Origin: Actinomycetota bacterium
GTDB lineage: Bacteria > Actinomycetota > Thermoleophilia > Gaiellales > Gaiellaceae
Length of the DNA: 43,018 nucleotides
Direction of reading: 5' to 3'
Assembly (NCBI GenBank): GCA_013816245.1
Contig: JACDEU010000023.1
Span: forward strand, 1 to 43,018
Shown: positions 29,993 to 39,904 of the stretch, piece by piece
How the letters are laid out: every line of letters begins with the position of its first letter
Position numbering within the stretch: position 1 is the first letter of the stretch
The notes under the pieces: generated by a model
The model's database searches: none
What the model was told of the DNA's origin: nothing
What the model saw: the letters and a program-made list of their open reading frames with translations, nothing else
Made by a program: the position numbers and the translations under genes

Positions 29993-31463
29993 CGCCGGAG
30001 ATCGACCGACAGTCCCAAGTCCGGTGTTTGTGCACGTTTGCGTTGGCTTCCTCGCAGTCATGGGCGGGCTCGCAGTGGTCCTGCACCCGACGCTGAGCAT
30101 CGGCCTCGTGCTGACGGCCGCACTACTTGGAGTGCTCGCCGTCGTGCCACTGTATTTCTTCGCCCCTGCCGTACTCGCTGGCACAGTGGTGATTCCGTTA
30201 TTTCTTCTTGAGAGCCATGCGCGCGGACTTAGCCTTGCCTCAACGCCACTTGCAGGCCAGGGCCGACTGCTGCTCCTCCTCGCGGCGGTCTGTCTGACGC
30301 GAGTTGTACTCGAGCGGCGAATCATCAAGCTACCGTCACTCGAGACAGCAGCAGTCAGCCTTTATGCGCTCGGGCTTTTAGTATCGCTTGCAGTCGCGTC
30401 TACGCGACAGAACTGGTACTCAGGCATTGTGTCAGATCTTGCGCGACAGCTTACATACCCGCTTGCATTCGTGGTTGGCGTCGTTGCAAGCCGAAGCGCA
30501 AGTACCACGGCGGGGCGACTCAGCTTGTATCGCGCCACCGCGTGCGTCGGAATCGGCGCTTGCTCCCTCTCTACGCTTTGGTGGGCGTGGGAGAAAGGTC
30601 ATCTGCCGATCCGAATCCCGTTGCTGACGACACTCTTCGAACACTCGCTAGCTGCGAGCGTCTATGCAAGCGGTCGGTCGACATTTCCGTTCACCGATGA
30701 CTCTCCGAATACGTCCGCAGTGGTCTTCGTCCTGCTGGCTATTTCCACGATTCCGATGCTCCTGTCGTCAGAGGCCCGGCGTGATAACTGGATCGGCTTT
30801 GTGATGATCGCCGCCGTTACGGCGGGCGTCTTGACGACCCAGTCGCGCACAGGACTCGTGGCTCTCGCCGCCGCTGGCCTACCACTGCTGCTGGGAGCCT
30901 ACACAGGGATCCGTCGGCGGCCGCTTGTGGTCGCCATCGTCCTCTTGCTGGTGATTGCTTCTGCGGGGTATCGAGCCTTTCCGCACAACCGAAAGCTAAC
31001 GACACAGACCGCAACGTACGCCGTTCGAAAGACCATCTGGCATGAGGCGATACCGAAGTTCCTGGATGCTCCGTTGCTCGGTCAGGGTTACCATTACAGC
31101 GCCCGGCCGAACTTCATCACGGCGGCAGTTAATCCCGCGGCTGTCGGAGGTGCTTCTGGCGGTCTCCAATCTGTTCATAGCGAGTATCTTGGCCAGCTCG
31201 TCGACGGTGGGATTGTTGGAGGTTTAATATTCCTGCTTGTCCTTACGGCTTTTGTGCGTGTCGCGCTGAAGTGTATGGGGTCGAAATTCAAGATATTCCG
31301 AGCCGAAGGAACCGGTTTCTTGGGCGTAATCAGCGGTCTCGCCGTTGCGATGTACGCAGCTGCAGTGTTTCAGAGCGCGGTGGCCACGATCACCGTCTGG
31401 CTCCTCTTCGGCGTCCTAGCAGAGCGCGGCGATTACCTTGAACGGCAGCGACCATCCGCGTGA
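29976..31463 (+). CDS. O-antigen polymerase/ligase family protein (Wzy-like)
   Basis: The 495-residue protein has about twelve helices and the Wzy_C signatures: TQSRTGLVALAAAGLPL, then the large loop with LGQGYHYSARPNF and V-H-S-E-Y-L-G-Q-L-V-D-G-G-I-V-G. Its role is polymerisation or ligation of repeat units at the outer face. GTG 29976, or ATG 29985, lies within the flippase's last codons. The stop overlaps the methyltransferase start. Confidence 0.88.
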   Translation: MREMRSAGDRPTVPSPVFVHVCVGFLAVMGGLAVVLHPTLSIGLVLTAALLGVLAVVPLYFFAPAVLAGTVVIPLFLLESHARGLSLASTPLAGQGRLLLLLAAVCLTRVVLERRIIKLPSLETAAVSLYALGLLVSLAVASTRQNWYSGIVSDLARQLTYPLAFVVGVVASRSASTTAGRLSLYRATACVGIGACSLSTLWWAWEKGHLPIRIPLLTTLFEHSLAASVYASGRSTFPFTDDSPNTSAVVFVLLAISTIPMLLSSEARRDNWIGFVMIAAVTAGVLTTQSRTGLVALAAAGLPLLLGAYTGIRRRPLVVAIVLLLVIASAGYRAFPHNRKLTTQTATYAVRKTIWHEAIPKFLDAPLLGQGYHYSARPNFITAAVNPAAVGGASGGLQSVHSEYLGQLVDGGIVGGLIFLLVLTAFVRVALKCMGSKFKIFRAEGTGFLGVISGLAVAMYAAAVFQSAVATITVWLLFGVLAERGDYLERQRPSA

Positions 31464-32296
31464 GCGAGCGCTTCACAAATGCTGAGGCTGCGTCACTGTC
31501 AGGCGAGCGGTTGTCCTTTTCGTTTGGCGATAACTGGGTTCGATATCTCCAACGCTTGGACGAGCATCAGATCCGTCAGGCAGAGGAATCTCTTGCCGAG
31601 GCTCTCGGCGGCGAGCCTCCGATTGGTAAGACTTTTCTTGATGTTGGCTGCGGAAGCGGCCTCTTTTCTTTGTGTGCCGCGCGGCTCGGGGCCGCGACCA
31701 TTGTCTCGATGGACATTGACCCCGCATCGATTGCATGTGCGAAGCGGCTCCGGGGCGCGCACGCTGATTCCGCCCCCTGGTCGATTTTGCAAGGCTCAGT
31801 TCTCGACCAAGACTTCGTTGCTGGCCTTGAGCCAGCCGACATCGTTTACAGCTGGGGAGTGCTCCACCACACGGGCGCGATGTGGGACGCAATTGACCGT
31901 TGCCTTCGACTTGTCGCACCGGGCGGTCAAGCGTGCATCGCCCTCTACAACCGACCAAACCATCTTCGTTCCCAGCTGGTACTGAAGCGCACGTACAATC
32001 GGCTTCCGCGGTTTTTACGTCCTGGTCTCGTCGGAGCTTACGCCTTTGGGCTCCTTGGGGCGGTCCTTTTCAAGGCAAGGCGGAATCCGATCGAATACGT
32101 TCGGGCGTATGGCCGACGCTCGCGCGGAATGAGCTTCTGGCGCGACGTTGAGGACTGGCTTGGCGGCCTCCCATTCGAGTGGACAGAGCCACCGCGGCTC
32201 ATAGCCTTCGTTCGCGCACGCGGGTTCGAGGTCGATCGAGTCGTTACACGGCCGCCAGGCGGCAACAATGAATATCTTCTCAGGCAGGTGACTTGA
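31460..32296 (+). CDS. Class I SAM-dependent methyltransferase
   Basis: The 278-residue protein has motif I FLDVGCGSGLFSL, motif II SMDIDPASI, and the post-I segment IVYSWGVLHHTG, followed by APGGQACIALYN. The acceptor is unknown; in this locus it is likely a sugar hydroxyl or other group on the repeat. GTG 31460 overlaps the polymerase stop by 4 bp, and its stop overlaps the next ATG by 1 bp. Confidence 0.85.
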   Translation: MSERFTNAEAASLSGERLSFSFGDNWVRYLQRLDEHQIRQAEESLAEALGGEPPIGKTFLDVGCGSGLFSLCAARLGAATIVSMDIDPASIACAKRLRGAHADSAPWSILQGSVLDQDFVAGLEPADIVYSWGVLHHTGAMWDAIDRCLRLVAPGGQACIALYNRPNHLRSQLVLKRTYNRLPRFLRPGLVGAYAFGLLGAVLFKARRNPIEYVRAYGRRSRGMSFWRDVEDWLGGLPFEWTEPPRLIAFVRARGFEVDRVVTRPPGGNNEYLLRQVT

Positions 32297-34164
32297 TGTG
32301 CGGCATCGCTGCGATTGTCGCCGACTCACCGGAAAGTCTTCGGTCAATCACGTCAATGACCGAGGCTTTGATCCACCGCGGTCCGGACGACGACGGGATC
32401 GTAGTTCTCCCGCATGAAGGCGTTGCTCTCGGAATGCGACGGCTGAGCATCGTTGATCTGGAGGGTGGCCGTCAGCCGATGTGGGACGAGCGGAAACGGC
32501 ACTGCGTCATCTTCAACGGCGAGATCTACAACGCTTCGCATCTACGGGCACAGCTGAGCGATCGTCATGTCTTCAAGACCGATCACAGCGACACCGAGGT
32601 CCTCGTGCACGGCTTCGAGGAGTGGGGGACCGAGTTGTTCGCGCGGTTGAACGGCATGTTCGCAGTCGCGATCTGGGACCGCGAGCAGCGTCGGCTCGTG
32701 CTGGCCCGCGATCGAACAGGAGAGAAGCCGCTCTATGTTGCGAAGCTGCGGGCGGGATATGCGATCGCCTCAGAGCTGAAGGCTTTGCTCCGCCACCCCG
32801 ATCTGCACGCGACACTCGACCTCGTCGCTGTCGAGCAGTACCTATCGTTCGACTACGTATTGGGGCCAAGAACGATCCTGTCGGATGTGAACAAGCTGCC
32901 GGGAGGCCACTATGCGTGCGTCACGCGAAGAGGTTATCGCGCAGAGCCGTTCTGGAGGCCGCAATTCGAGCGCACGGGAAACAACGAGCGAGGCCTTGTC
33001 AACAGCTTGGATCGGCTACTCGACGATTCGGTCGCACGGCGCATGACCGCAGACGTACCAATCGGCCTCTTTCTCAGCGGCGGTCTCGACTCGACGACCG
33101 TCGGTTGGTATATGCGTCGTCATTCCGACAACTTGCACTCCTTTTCAATCGGTTTCGAGGATCCGAGGTTCGACGAGTCACACTACGCAGACTCCGCCGC
33201 TCGGGCCATCGGAAGCGACCATCATCTCGAAGTATTCTCGCAGGAGCGCGTTCGCGATCTTGTGCCCCGCGTCGCCGAGGTTCTCGATGAACCGATGGGG
33301 GATCAGTCGATCTTTCCGACATTCTTGCTGAGCCAGTTCACGCGCCAGCACGTGAAGGTTGCGCTCGGCGGCGATGGGAGCGACGAGTTGTTGATGGGCT
33401 ATAAGGCGTATCTACCGCTGAAGATTTCATGGGCGTTCGATCCGCTGCCGCGGCGAATTCGGGGCGCCCTGGCGGCATCCGCTCGGCGACTTCCGTCCCA
33501 AGTCGGCCGTCGGCCGCTGCGGGGCATCGAATTTGCGCGGCGGCTCGACACCCCCCCTGCTCAGCGGCTTCTATGCCATCTCGGTTCCTTTAAAGGGAAC
33601 GGAAGGTGGATTCTCTCACCGGAGGTCCGCAATCATGTTTCCAAGCTCTCTGCCGAGGGAAGCGAAGCGTACCCCAATGGCCCTTCACCTGTACCTTGCC
33701 ACCCCGCCGACCAGACTGTCGGCGCCTATCTTCGTTGGTACTTGCAGGAAGACATCCTGGTGAAGGTCGACCGGGCCAGCATGGCAGCCTCGCTCGAGGT
33801 ACGCGCTCCATTCCTGGATCCCGTGCTCATTGACTTTCTGCTGGGCGTCCCGCCGTCGATGCGCTTGCGGGGCACGACCGGCAAGTTCATCCTTCGCCGC
33901 CTCATGCGCGGGCGCATTCCTGACGAGATAATTGACCGCCCTAAGATGGGTTTTGGCGTTCCGTTGAACACCTGGTTACGGGAGTCGCTTGCACCCACGG
34001 TGCGCGAGTACCTCAATCCAGACCGTCTCCGCCAGACAGGTCTCTTCGATCAGAACCGGGTCGCCGCTCTCGTCGGCGAGCATATGGTCGGATCGCGTGA
34101 TCGAGGGAACGAGATCTGGCTCTTACTCCAATTCGAGCTTTGGCGTGAGCGGTGGCTGAGCTAG
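32296..34164 (+). CDS. asnB: Asparagine synthase (glutamine-hydrolysing)
   Basis: The 622-residue enzyme has the catalytic Cys2 (MCGIA), HRGPDDDG, the FNGEIYN glutaminase motif, the PP-loop SGGLDSTT (~260) and the GGDGSDELLMGY pocket, then KVDRASMAASLEVRAPFLD. It is the WeeB/AsnB-type form found in many polysaccharide loci, which may amidate a uronic acid or another carboxyl of the repeat instead of making asparagine (inference). ATG 32296 is fixed by the need for Cys at position 2. Confidence 0.9.
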   Translation: MCGIAAIVADSPESLRSITSMTEALIHRGPDDDGIVVLPHEGVALGMRRLSIVDLEGGRQPMWDERKRHCVIFNGEIYNASHLRAQLSDRHVFKTDHSDTEVLVHGFEEWGTELFARLNGMFAVAIWDREQRRLVLARDRTGEKPLYVAKLRAGYAIASELKALLRHPDLHATLDLVAVEQYLSFDYVLGPRTILSDVNKLPGGHYACVTRRGYRAEPFWRPQFERTGNNERGLVNSLDRLLDDSVARRMTADVPIGLFLSGGLDSTTVGWYMRRHSDNLHSFSIGFEDPRFDESHYADSAARAIGSDHHLEVFSQERVRDLVPRVAEVLDEPMGDQSIFPTFLLSQFTRQHVKVALGGDGSDELLMGYKAYLPLKISWAFDPLPRRIRGALAASARRLPSQVGRRPLRGIEFARRLDTPPAQRLLCHLGSFKGNGRWILSPEVRNHVSKLSAEGSEAYPNGPSPVPCHPADQTVGAYLRWYLQEDILVKVDRASMAASLEVRAPFLDPVLIDFLLGVPPSMRLRGTTGKFILRRLMRGRIPDEIIDRPKMGFGVPLNTWLRESLAPTVREYLNPDRLRQTGLFDQNRVAALVGEHMVGSRDRGNEIWLLLQFELWRERWLS

Positions 34165-35072
34165 CGGCACCGGGCCTGGACTTTTGGGGCATCCTGCGCT
34201 GTCCGCGCTGTGGCGCTGTCTTCCGCTCGACACAACCATTGTGTTGTGAGCAAGGCCATGAGTACGAGGTGCGTGACGGGATCCCGCGCCTCGTCGCGCC
34301 CGCTTGGGAGAGTCGCCACGACCCGATCATCACCGCTACCTCCGCTGCGTTTGGCCATCAATGGAACAGATTCGGCGAATACGGACGCGTCGGAATCCAG
34401 GATCTCGAGCTTCACCTGCCAAGTGGCTGGACGCACAGGGCTTTCGTCGGGCGCGTGCTGGACGCCGGGTGTGGGATGGGCCGCTACACGGCACTAGCGG
34501 CTCAGCTCGGTGCGTTAGCGATCGGCATGGACATCAGTAACTCTGTTGACAAAGCAGGCGAGCTATGGCCCTACTGCGAGTTCGTCCAGGCTGATCTCGT
34601 CGCGCCGCCGTTCGCACCGCGCTCGTTCGACTTGGTCTATTCGTTTGGTGTCCTACATCATCTCCCGGACCCGAACCGAGGTGTGAAAGCATGTTTCGAA
34701 CTAGTTCGTCCCGGTGGACGTCTGCTGCTCTGGGTCTACGGAAGGCGGCGAACACTGCTCCGCCGAGTCCGGATTGTTATGCGGAGGCTTGTGGCGCGCC
34801 GCCGGTCGCTTCTCGCGCCGATTGCCGTGGTCACGACGATTGGGCTGCATTTTGTGCTCCTCTTCCCCCGGGGCCGACGGATGCTGCCTTTCTACCGTGA
34901 CAGGGACATCCGTCAGCTGTACTTAGACTGTTTCGACGCGCTTTCAGCGCCCACGGAGGCATATTTCGATGCAAACGACTGTCGGCATCTGCTCAGTGGC
35001 CTCAAAGCCCGTGCGAGTGGCTTCGAGCCCCGATCCGATGGAAGTGGTTGGATTCTTTGGGCGGTGAAGTGA
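34152..35072 (+). CDS. Methyltransferase with N-terminal Trm112-like zinc segment
   Basis: The 306-residue protein opens with ILRCPRCGAVF then CCEQGHEYEVRDGIPRLV, a Cys-x-x-Cys...Cys/His ribbon. A class I methyltransferase follows (VLDAGCGMGRYTALAAQ, MDISNS, LVYSFGVLHHLPDP, VRPGGRLLLWVYG). A basic helix (RRRTLLRRVRIVMRRLVARRR) then leads into a hydrophobic segment, suggesting membrane association. Acceptor unknown, probably part of the polysaccharide. GTG 34152 overlaps asnB by 13 bp. Confidence 0.87.
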   Translation: MAELAAPGLDFWGILRCPRCGAVFRSTQPLCCEQGHEYEVRDGIPRLVAPAWESRHDPIITATSAAFGHQWNRFGEYGRVGIQDLELHLPSGWTHRAFVGRVLDAGCGMGRYTALAAQLGALAIGMDISNSVDKAGELWPYCEFVQADLVAPPFAPRSFDLVYSFGVLHHLPDPNRGVKACFELVRPGGRLLLWVYGRRRTLLRRVRIVMRRLVARRRSLLAPIAVVTTIGLHFVLLFPRGRRMLPFYRDRDIRQLYLDCFDALSAPTEAYFDANDCRHLLSGLKARASGFEPRSDGSGWILWAVK

Positions 35073-35081
35073 CTGTCAACG

Positions 35082-36245
35082 GTGCGGGCAACGCATCCGT
35101 CCGTCGGTAGCTCGCGCACTAATCGGATCCTTCACGTCTCGACGCGATTCAATTATGGCGGCGCTGAGCGCAACATCGCGCACACCGTGCGCTGGGAACG
35201 GCAGCACGGACACACAGTCCACTTAGCCTCGGGCATCGACACGGTCCCGTCCGAGGTACCGGAAGGTGTAATCCTTCACGTACTGCCAGAGCTTCGACGT
35301 GCCGTCAAACCTTTCGATGATGCACGCGCAGTTCGAGCCCTCCGGCACCTGATTCATGCACACGGCTTTGACGTAGTACACACGCACGAGTCAAAGGCTG
35401 GTGTCGTCGGCCGCCTTGCCGCCGCAGGCAGAGCAACCGTTGTGATCCATTCGGTCCACATGGCATCGTTCGGCAACGGGTACTCGGCGCCCGCCTCAGC
35501 TGCCTTTCTCGCAGCCGAGAGACTCTGCGCACGCTTTACGTCCTACTTCGTAACGGTCGGAAACGAGCTGCGCGAGTACTATCTCGCACATGGCGTCGGC
35601 CGTCGGGACCAGTACATGACGATCCACTCGCCAATTGACGTCCGGCGCTATGGAAAAGTCCGCGAGATCCGTCGCTTCGAGCGTATAGCGCTACGCGAAC
35701 GGTTCAATCTTCAGCCAAAACCACCGGTAGTCGTCTCTGTTGGTCGACTCGAGCCGCGTAAGCGCCACGACCTGGTCCTCGAGCGGCTTGCTCCGCTCCT
35801 TCGCAGGGGGCTCGTGCAGTTCGCACTTGCGGGCCAGGGACCAGAGTTTGAGGCGCTTCGCCAGCGCTGCGAGCACCTCGGTATCTCGCGCCAAGTTCGG
35901 CTGCTTGGTCAGATTCCGAACATCGACGAACTGCTCGGGTGTGCCGATCTGCTCATTCACGCTTCACGGGTCGAGGGCGTGTCGCAGGTTATTCTCCAGG
36001 GGCTCGCCGCCGGCGTACCCATCGTTGCAACGCCGGTTCACGGGTTGGCTGAAGTGATGGGTGCCAGAGTCGCTGTCGTTCGTTCGGACGGCTCCGACCT
36101 GGCCGACGCGGTCAAGCACATACTTGCCACGCCGCCCGAGCCGGTGGCGCTTAAAGCTCTTGACCCGTGGAAACCGGCCGAAGTCGACCGTCGGCTTCAG
36201 ATCCTTCACAGGAAGATATCCGGCCCACTCTCTACAAGCTCATGA
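35082..36245 (+). CDS. Glycosyltransferase family 4
   Basis: The 387-residue GT-B enzyme has ILHVSTRFNYGGAERNIAHTVR, then FDVVHTHESKAGVVGRLAA, and a donor domain VVSVGRLEPRKRHDLVL...LLGQIPNIDELLGCADLLIHAS then EGVSQVILQGLAAGVPIVAT (E-x7-E). GTG 35082 follows the methyltransferase by 9 bp. Confidence 0.9.
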   Translation: MRATHPSVGSSRTNRILHVSTRFNYGGAERNIAHTVRWERQHGHTVHLASGIDTVPSEVPEGVILHVLPELRRAVKPFDDARAVRALRHLIHAHGFDVVHTHESKAGVVGRLAAAGRATVVIHSVHMASFGNGYSAPASAAFLAAERLCARFTSYFVTVGNELREYYLAHGVGRRDQYMTIHSPIDVRRYGKVREIRRFERIALRERFNLQPKPPVVVSVGRLEPRKRHDLVLERLAPLLRRGLVQFALAGQGPEFEALRQRCEHLGISRQVRLLGQIPNIDELLGCADLLIHASRVEGVSQVILQGLAAGVPIVATPVHGLAEVMGARVAVVRSDGSDLADAVKHILATPPEPVALKALDPWKPAEVDRRLQILHRKISGPLSTSS

Positions 36246-36346
36246 AGCTCCGGCTTGCCGCCCGACTCGACTCTCGAGCGACCGTGGGCCGTGCACCGGC
36301 TCTTCGAGCCCGCCCAATCCCGCTCCGGAGGAGTTGATCGCTCGCC

Positions 36347-37369
36347 ATGTCCTCGGTCCTGGCTGACTCCTGGTACGCGCGGGAACTTAGGCTGCGTACC
36401 GTCAACGACGAACTAACGCGGCGATGTTCACGGCGCCTGATCGCCAGGAGCGCATTAGCTCGCGGTGCCGCGCTGTGGTGGTTCGGCCGCCGGTACAAAG
36501 TTGTCGCGCTGATTGGGAGCGGCACAACCTTCAAGATGTTTATGTTGCTCGAACGGATCTCGTGTCGGCGTCGTCGTTACATCGTTCTCCTGGAGTTTAT
36601 TCCCGTTCCAAAGGGCAGCTGGGCCCGCCTCGCGCGCGGACGCAGGTTCGAGAGCCGGGTCCGCGCTGCTTTTCAGGAGTACGTTATAAAGCCGGCGCTG
36701 CGCGGTGCGCTTCTGCGGGCGCACTCCCTTTCAGACTGGGAGCGGGAGCGCAATGCGGCGATGTTCGACGTCGACGCAGCACGTTTCGTCTTCCTGCCAT
36801 GGCCTCTCGTTCTCGAAGGCGATGAACTACCTCTGTACGGTGATCGGCAGATTGTTCTCGCCTCCGGCCGCTCGCTTTGCGACTGGCCCACGATTTTCGC
36901 CGCCGCACGAGGACAACAATGGCGGCTGCTCATCGTCTGCTCCGGACGTGATCTTAAGCTCGTCGAGCGCTTGAACACGGATGGCGTAGCCGACGTCAGG
37001 CACGACATACCTCTTCATGAACATCGCGACATGCTGAAGGACGCGGGCGTTTACCTTCTTGCTTTGGAAGAATGCTCGGTCAGCGCAGGGCAGATTCGAG
37101 TCATGGATGCAGTCCGTGGCGGCACCCCGCTCGTAGCCTCCATGGTTGACGGCCTTCGCGACTACATCTTCGACGGAGAAACCGCACTGACGTTCACGCC
37201 CCGTGATGCCGAAAGGGCCCGCCGACACGTGAATGCCTTGCTCGATGACCGTCGACTGGGAGAACGACTCCGGTCAGCTGCTTTCGCCAGGGCTCGGAAA
37301 TGGACACGGGAAGAGTACATGCGCAGCATCGGCGACTTGATCACCCTTGCGGAGTCCGAAGCGCGCTAG
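36347..37369 (+). CDS. Glycosyltransferase (GT-B, family 4-like)
   Basis: The 340-residue protein has a divergent N-terminal half (LLERISCRRRRYIVLLEFIP). Its C-terminal part is a recognisable donor domain: QIVLASGRSLCDWPTIFAA, VADVRHDIPLHEHRDMLKDA, VYLLALEECSVSAGQIRVMDA and RGGTPLVASMVDGLRDYIFD. The nucleotide-sugar E-x7-E appears only partly (LEECSVSAGQ), so donor specificity or activity may be unusual. ATG 36347, about 100 bp after the previous gene. Confidence 0.75.
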   Translation: MSSVLADSWYARELRLRTVNDELTRRCSRRLIARSALARGAALWWFGRRYKVVALIGSGTTFKMFMLLERISCRRRRYIVLLEFIPVPKGSWARLARGRRFESRVRAAFQEYVIKPALRGALLRAHSLSDWERERNAAMFDVDAARFVFLPWPLVLEGDELPLYGDRQIVLASGRSLCDWPTIFAAARGQQWRLLIVCSGRDLKLVERLNTDGVADVRHDIPLHEHRDMLKDAGVYLLALEECSVSAGQIRVMDAVRGGTPLVASMVDGLRDYIFDGETALTFTPRDAERARRHVNALLDDRRLGERLRSAAFARARKWTREEYMRSIGDLITLAESEAR

Positions 37370-37418
37370 TTCGCGTCACAATCGCCGTTGGCATTTTGCA
37401 CGAACAGCGGATGCGGTT

Positions 37419-39377
37419 GTGTCAAAATCGACCAAGGCGGTAGGGGTGACGGAACTTTCGTCGCCCTTGGCTGCTCCCCAAAACCGCTCCCGAACTAAGA
37501 ACACGAGCGCGCTTCGGGGTGGGTTCGTCTTCGCGTTAATCGCAGCGCTCGCCTTCGCGAACGGCGGGTATGGCGCGATCTCGTGGGGGTGGTCCTCTCT
37601 CGCCTTCCTCTGGCTGACGGTCCTCATCCTTCTGCTTCGAGCCGATCTACGGCTCGGGGGGCTCGAGTTGAGTGCACTCGCCGCTTTCACTGGATTCCTT
37701 GCGTGGACGTACCTGTCGAACCTCTGGACATCCTCGGCGACAAGAACGATGCTAGAGGGGGACCGCACGATCGTCTATGTCAGCGGCCTTGCCGCCCTGC
37801 TATTGGTCGGACGGCGGACCGACTACCGCGCCTTGCTCGTCGGTGTCTGGGCCGCCACGGCGCTGGTGTGCACTTACAGCCTGCTCACGCGTCTCTTCCC
37901 AAACCGGCTCGGCGTGATCGACCCGATTGCCGGCTACCGGCTCTCGGAGCCGATGGGCTACTGGAATGGCCTCGGCGTCTTCGCAGCAATGGGTGCGCTC
38001 CTTGCATTGGGCTTTGCAGCCCGTGCGCGCACGACCGTCTTCCGTGCGCTCGCCGCGACCTCGCTCCTCATCCTCATCGCGACGATCTACTTCACCTTCA
38101 GTCGCGGCGCCTGGATCGCGCTCGGCATCGGCCTGGCTGTGACCATCGGCTTCGATCCTCGACGTCTCCACTTCCTTGCGACGCTGCTCGTACTTCTTCC
38201 CGCGACTGGACTCGCACTGATCCTCGCCTACCGCTCCCCCGCCCTCAGCCGCGTGCATCCATCGCTACACGAGGCGTCCGCGGCTGGGCACCGCCTCGCC
38301 GTTTGGGTCGTCGCGCTCGCAGTGGTAAACGCAGTTGCGATCATCGCCTTCGCGGCGATCGAGCACAGAATTCAAGCGGACCGGAGAACCCAGAGGGCTT
38401 TTGCCTCCCTCTTGGGACTCCTTCTCCTAACTGCGCTCGTCGCGACGTTCGCCACCTTCGGCAGCCCGGTGACGATCGCTCGCAAGGGCTGGGACGCCTT
38501 CGCTGCACCGCCACCGAGGGTCGCCGGCAGCCTCAATACCCGTCTATTCAACCTCTCTGGAAATAATCGACTGCCTGTCTGGCGTGTTGCTGTCAGGCAG
38601 TTCGAGCAGAAGCCGTGGATGGGATCTGGTGCCGGCACCTATGAGCTGTACTGGCAGCGATACCGCCCAGTCGCCGGCCAGGTCCGCGACGCCCACAACC
38701 TTTACCTGGAAACACTCGGCGAGCTTGGGATAGTCGGCCTCGTGCTGCTCGTCTTGGGCCTCGCTCCGCCGCTGATCGCCGCCGTGCGAGCGCGGAGCCA
38801 GACGCTTGTTCCGGTTGCGCTTGGCGCCTATGTCGCTTTCCTGATGCACGCGATCGTCGACTGGGACTGGGAGCTCCCGGCCGTGACGCTCGCTGCGCTC
38901 GCGTGCGGCGCAGCAATCCTCGTTGCCGCCCGTCCCGAATCCTCCACTAGCGTCTTGCCGACACGAATCCGTTTCGGGGCCGCCGCGCTTGCCGTGCCGC
39001 TTATCGTCTTTGTCGTCATCGGTCTCGTCGGCAACGAAGCGACGAACTCCGCCAAGAGTGCGGCGAACGTCGGCGACTGGCGTCGAGTGGAGTCGAAGAC
39101 ACAGGTCGCGTACCGGTGGGCACCTTGGTCCGCGACACCGCTCGAGCTCCGTGCGGAGGCTCAGCTCGCAGCGGGCCGAGTTGCTGCCGCCCGCCGCGAC
39201 TTCGAGCGTGCGGTCGCAAAGGATCCGCACGACTGGAGCCTCTGGTTCGAGCTCGCGCAGTCAAGCGACGGGCGCGCGCGGCGACGAGCGCTTGCCGAGG
39301 CCCGGCGGCTCAATCCGCTCAGCCCCGAGATCGCGGAATACCTGGCCGCCAACCCGACCCTTAAGTTGCAACCGTGA
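37419..39377 (+). CDS. O-antigen ligase/polymerase with C-terminal TPR segment
   Basis: The 652-residue protein has about twelve helices, the S-R-G-A-W-I-A-L-G Wzy_C motif, an outer loop with WMGSGAGTYELYWQRYR and RDAHNLYLETLGELG (the invariant His and D-x-H-N-x-Y-x-E-x-L-x-E). A soluble tail contains tetratricopeptide-like helices (LRAEAQLAAGRVAAARRDFERA, KDPHDWSLWFELAQ). It is the second such enzyme in the locus; one may polymerise and the other ligate. GTG 37419 is chosen; TTG 37347 would overlap the preceding gene and GTG 37446 is also possible. Confidence 0.85.
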   Translation: MSKSTKAVGVTELSSPLAAPQNRSRTKNTSALRGGFVFALIAALAFANGGYGAISWGWSSLAFLWLTVLILLLRADLRLGGLELSALAAFTGFLAWTYLSNLWTSSATRTMLEGDRTIVYVSGLAALLLVGRRTDYRALLVGVWAATALVCTYSLLTRLFPNRLGVIDPIAGYRLSEPMGYWNGLGVFAAMGALLALGFAARARTTVFRALAATSLLILIATIYFTFSRGAWIALGIGLAVTIGFDPRRLHFLATLLVLLPATGLALILAYRSPALSRVHPSLHEASAAGHRLAVWVVALAVVNAVAIIAFAAIEHRIQADRRTQRAFASLLGLLLLTALVATFATFGSPVTIARKGWDAFAAPPPRVAGSLNTRLFNLSGNNRLPVWRVAVRQFEQKPWMGSGAGTYELYWQRYRPVAGQVRDAHNLYLETLGELGIVGLVLLVLGLAPPLIAAVRARSQTLVPVALGAYVAFLMHAIVDWDWELPAVTLAALACGAAILVAARPESSTSVLPTRIRFGAAALAVPLIVFVVIGLVGNEATNSAKSAANVGDWRRVESKTQVAYRWAPWSATPLELRAEAQLAAGRVAAARRDFERAVAKDPHDWSLWFELAQSSDGRARRRALAEARRLNPLSPEIAEYLAANPTLKLQP

Positions 39378-39904
39378 CCTTCCGGGGCGACCCCCTCGCG
39401 GACATCGAACCCCTGATCCGACGCGTATATGCCTACGTCGCCTACAGGATCGGAAGCGGGCCGGACGCGGACGACGTGACGAGTGACGTGTTCGAGCGCG
39501 CGTTTCGTTACCGAAAGACCTACGACCCTCGGCGCGGCGACCCCGCAGCCTGGCTGATCGGAATCGCGCGGCGCTGCATCCAGGACTCGCTGGCAGGGCG
39601 CACGCCGCTGGAGGCCGAGCCGACTGAACAGCCCGACCCGGACGACCTCGAGGAGGCTGCTGTCCGGCGGCTCATGCTGGCGCCGGCCGTCGCGAAGATG
39701 AGGGTCTCGGAACGCGAGCTGATCGCGCTCCGATTCGGCGCCGACCTGACGGCGCAACAGATCGGCGAGCTGCTGGAGATGCGGACGAATGCCGTCGAGG
39801 TTGCATTGCACCGGGCGCTCGCACGCCTGCGCGAGCTCCTCGGCGCGAACCCCGACACCGACGCAACGACAGTCTTCCCCACCGTTGACGAGGAGTTCCG
39901 CTAG
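39374..39904 (+). CDS. RNA polymerase ECF sigma factor
   Basis: The 176-residue protein has region 2 (VYAYVAYRIGSGPDADDVTSDVFERAFRY, then R-R-G-D-P-A-A-W-L-I-G-I-A-R-R) and region 4 (ERELIALRFGADLTAQQIGELLEMRTNAVEVALHRALARLRELL). GTG 39374 overlaps the polymerase stop (GTGA), so it is translationally coupled to the polysaccharide operon. No anti-sigma gene is next to it; the convergent gene at 39901 is a membrane protein without sigma-binding motifs I can see. Confidence 0.92.
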   Translation: MTFRGDPLADIEPLIRRVYAYVAYRIGSGPDADDVTSDVFERAFRYRKTYDPRRGDPAAWLIGIARRCIQDSLAGRTPLEAEPTEQPDPDDLEEAAVRRLMLAPAVAKMRVSERELIALRFGADLTAQQIGELLEMRTNAVEVALHRALARLRELLGANPDTDATTVFPTVDEEFR

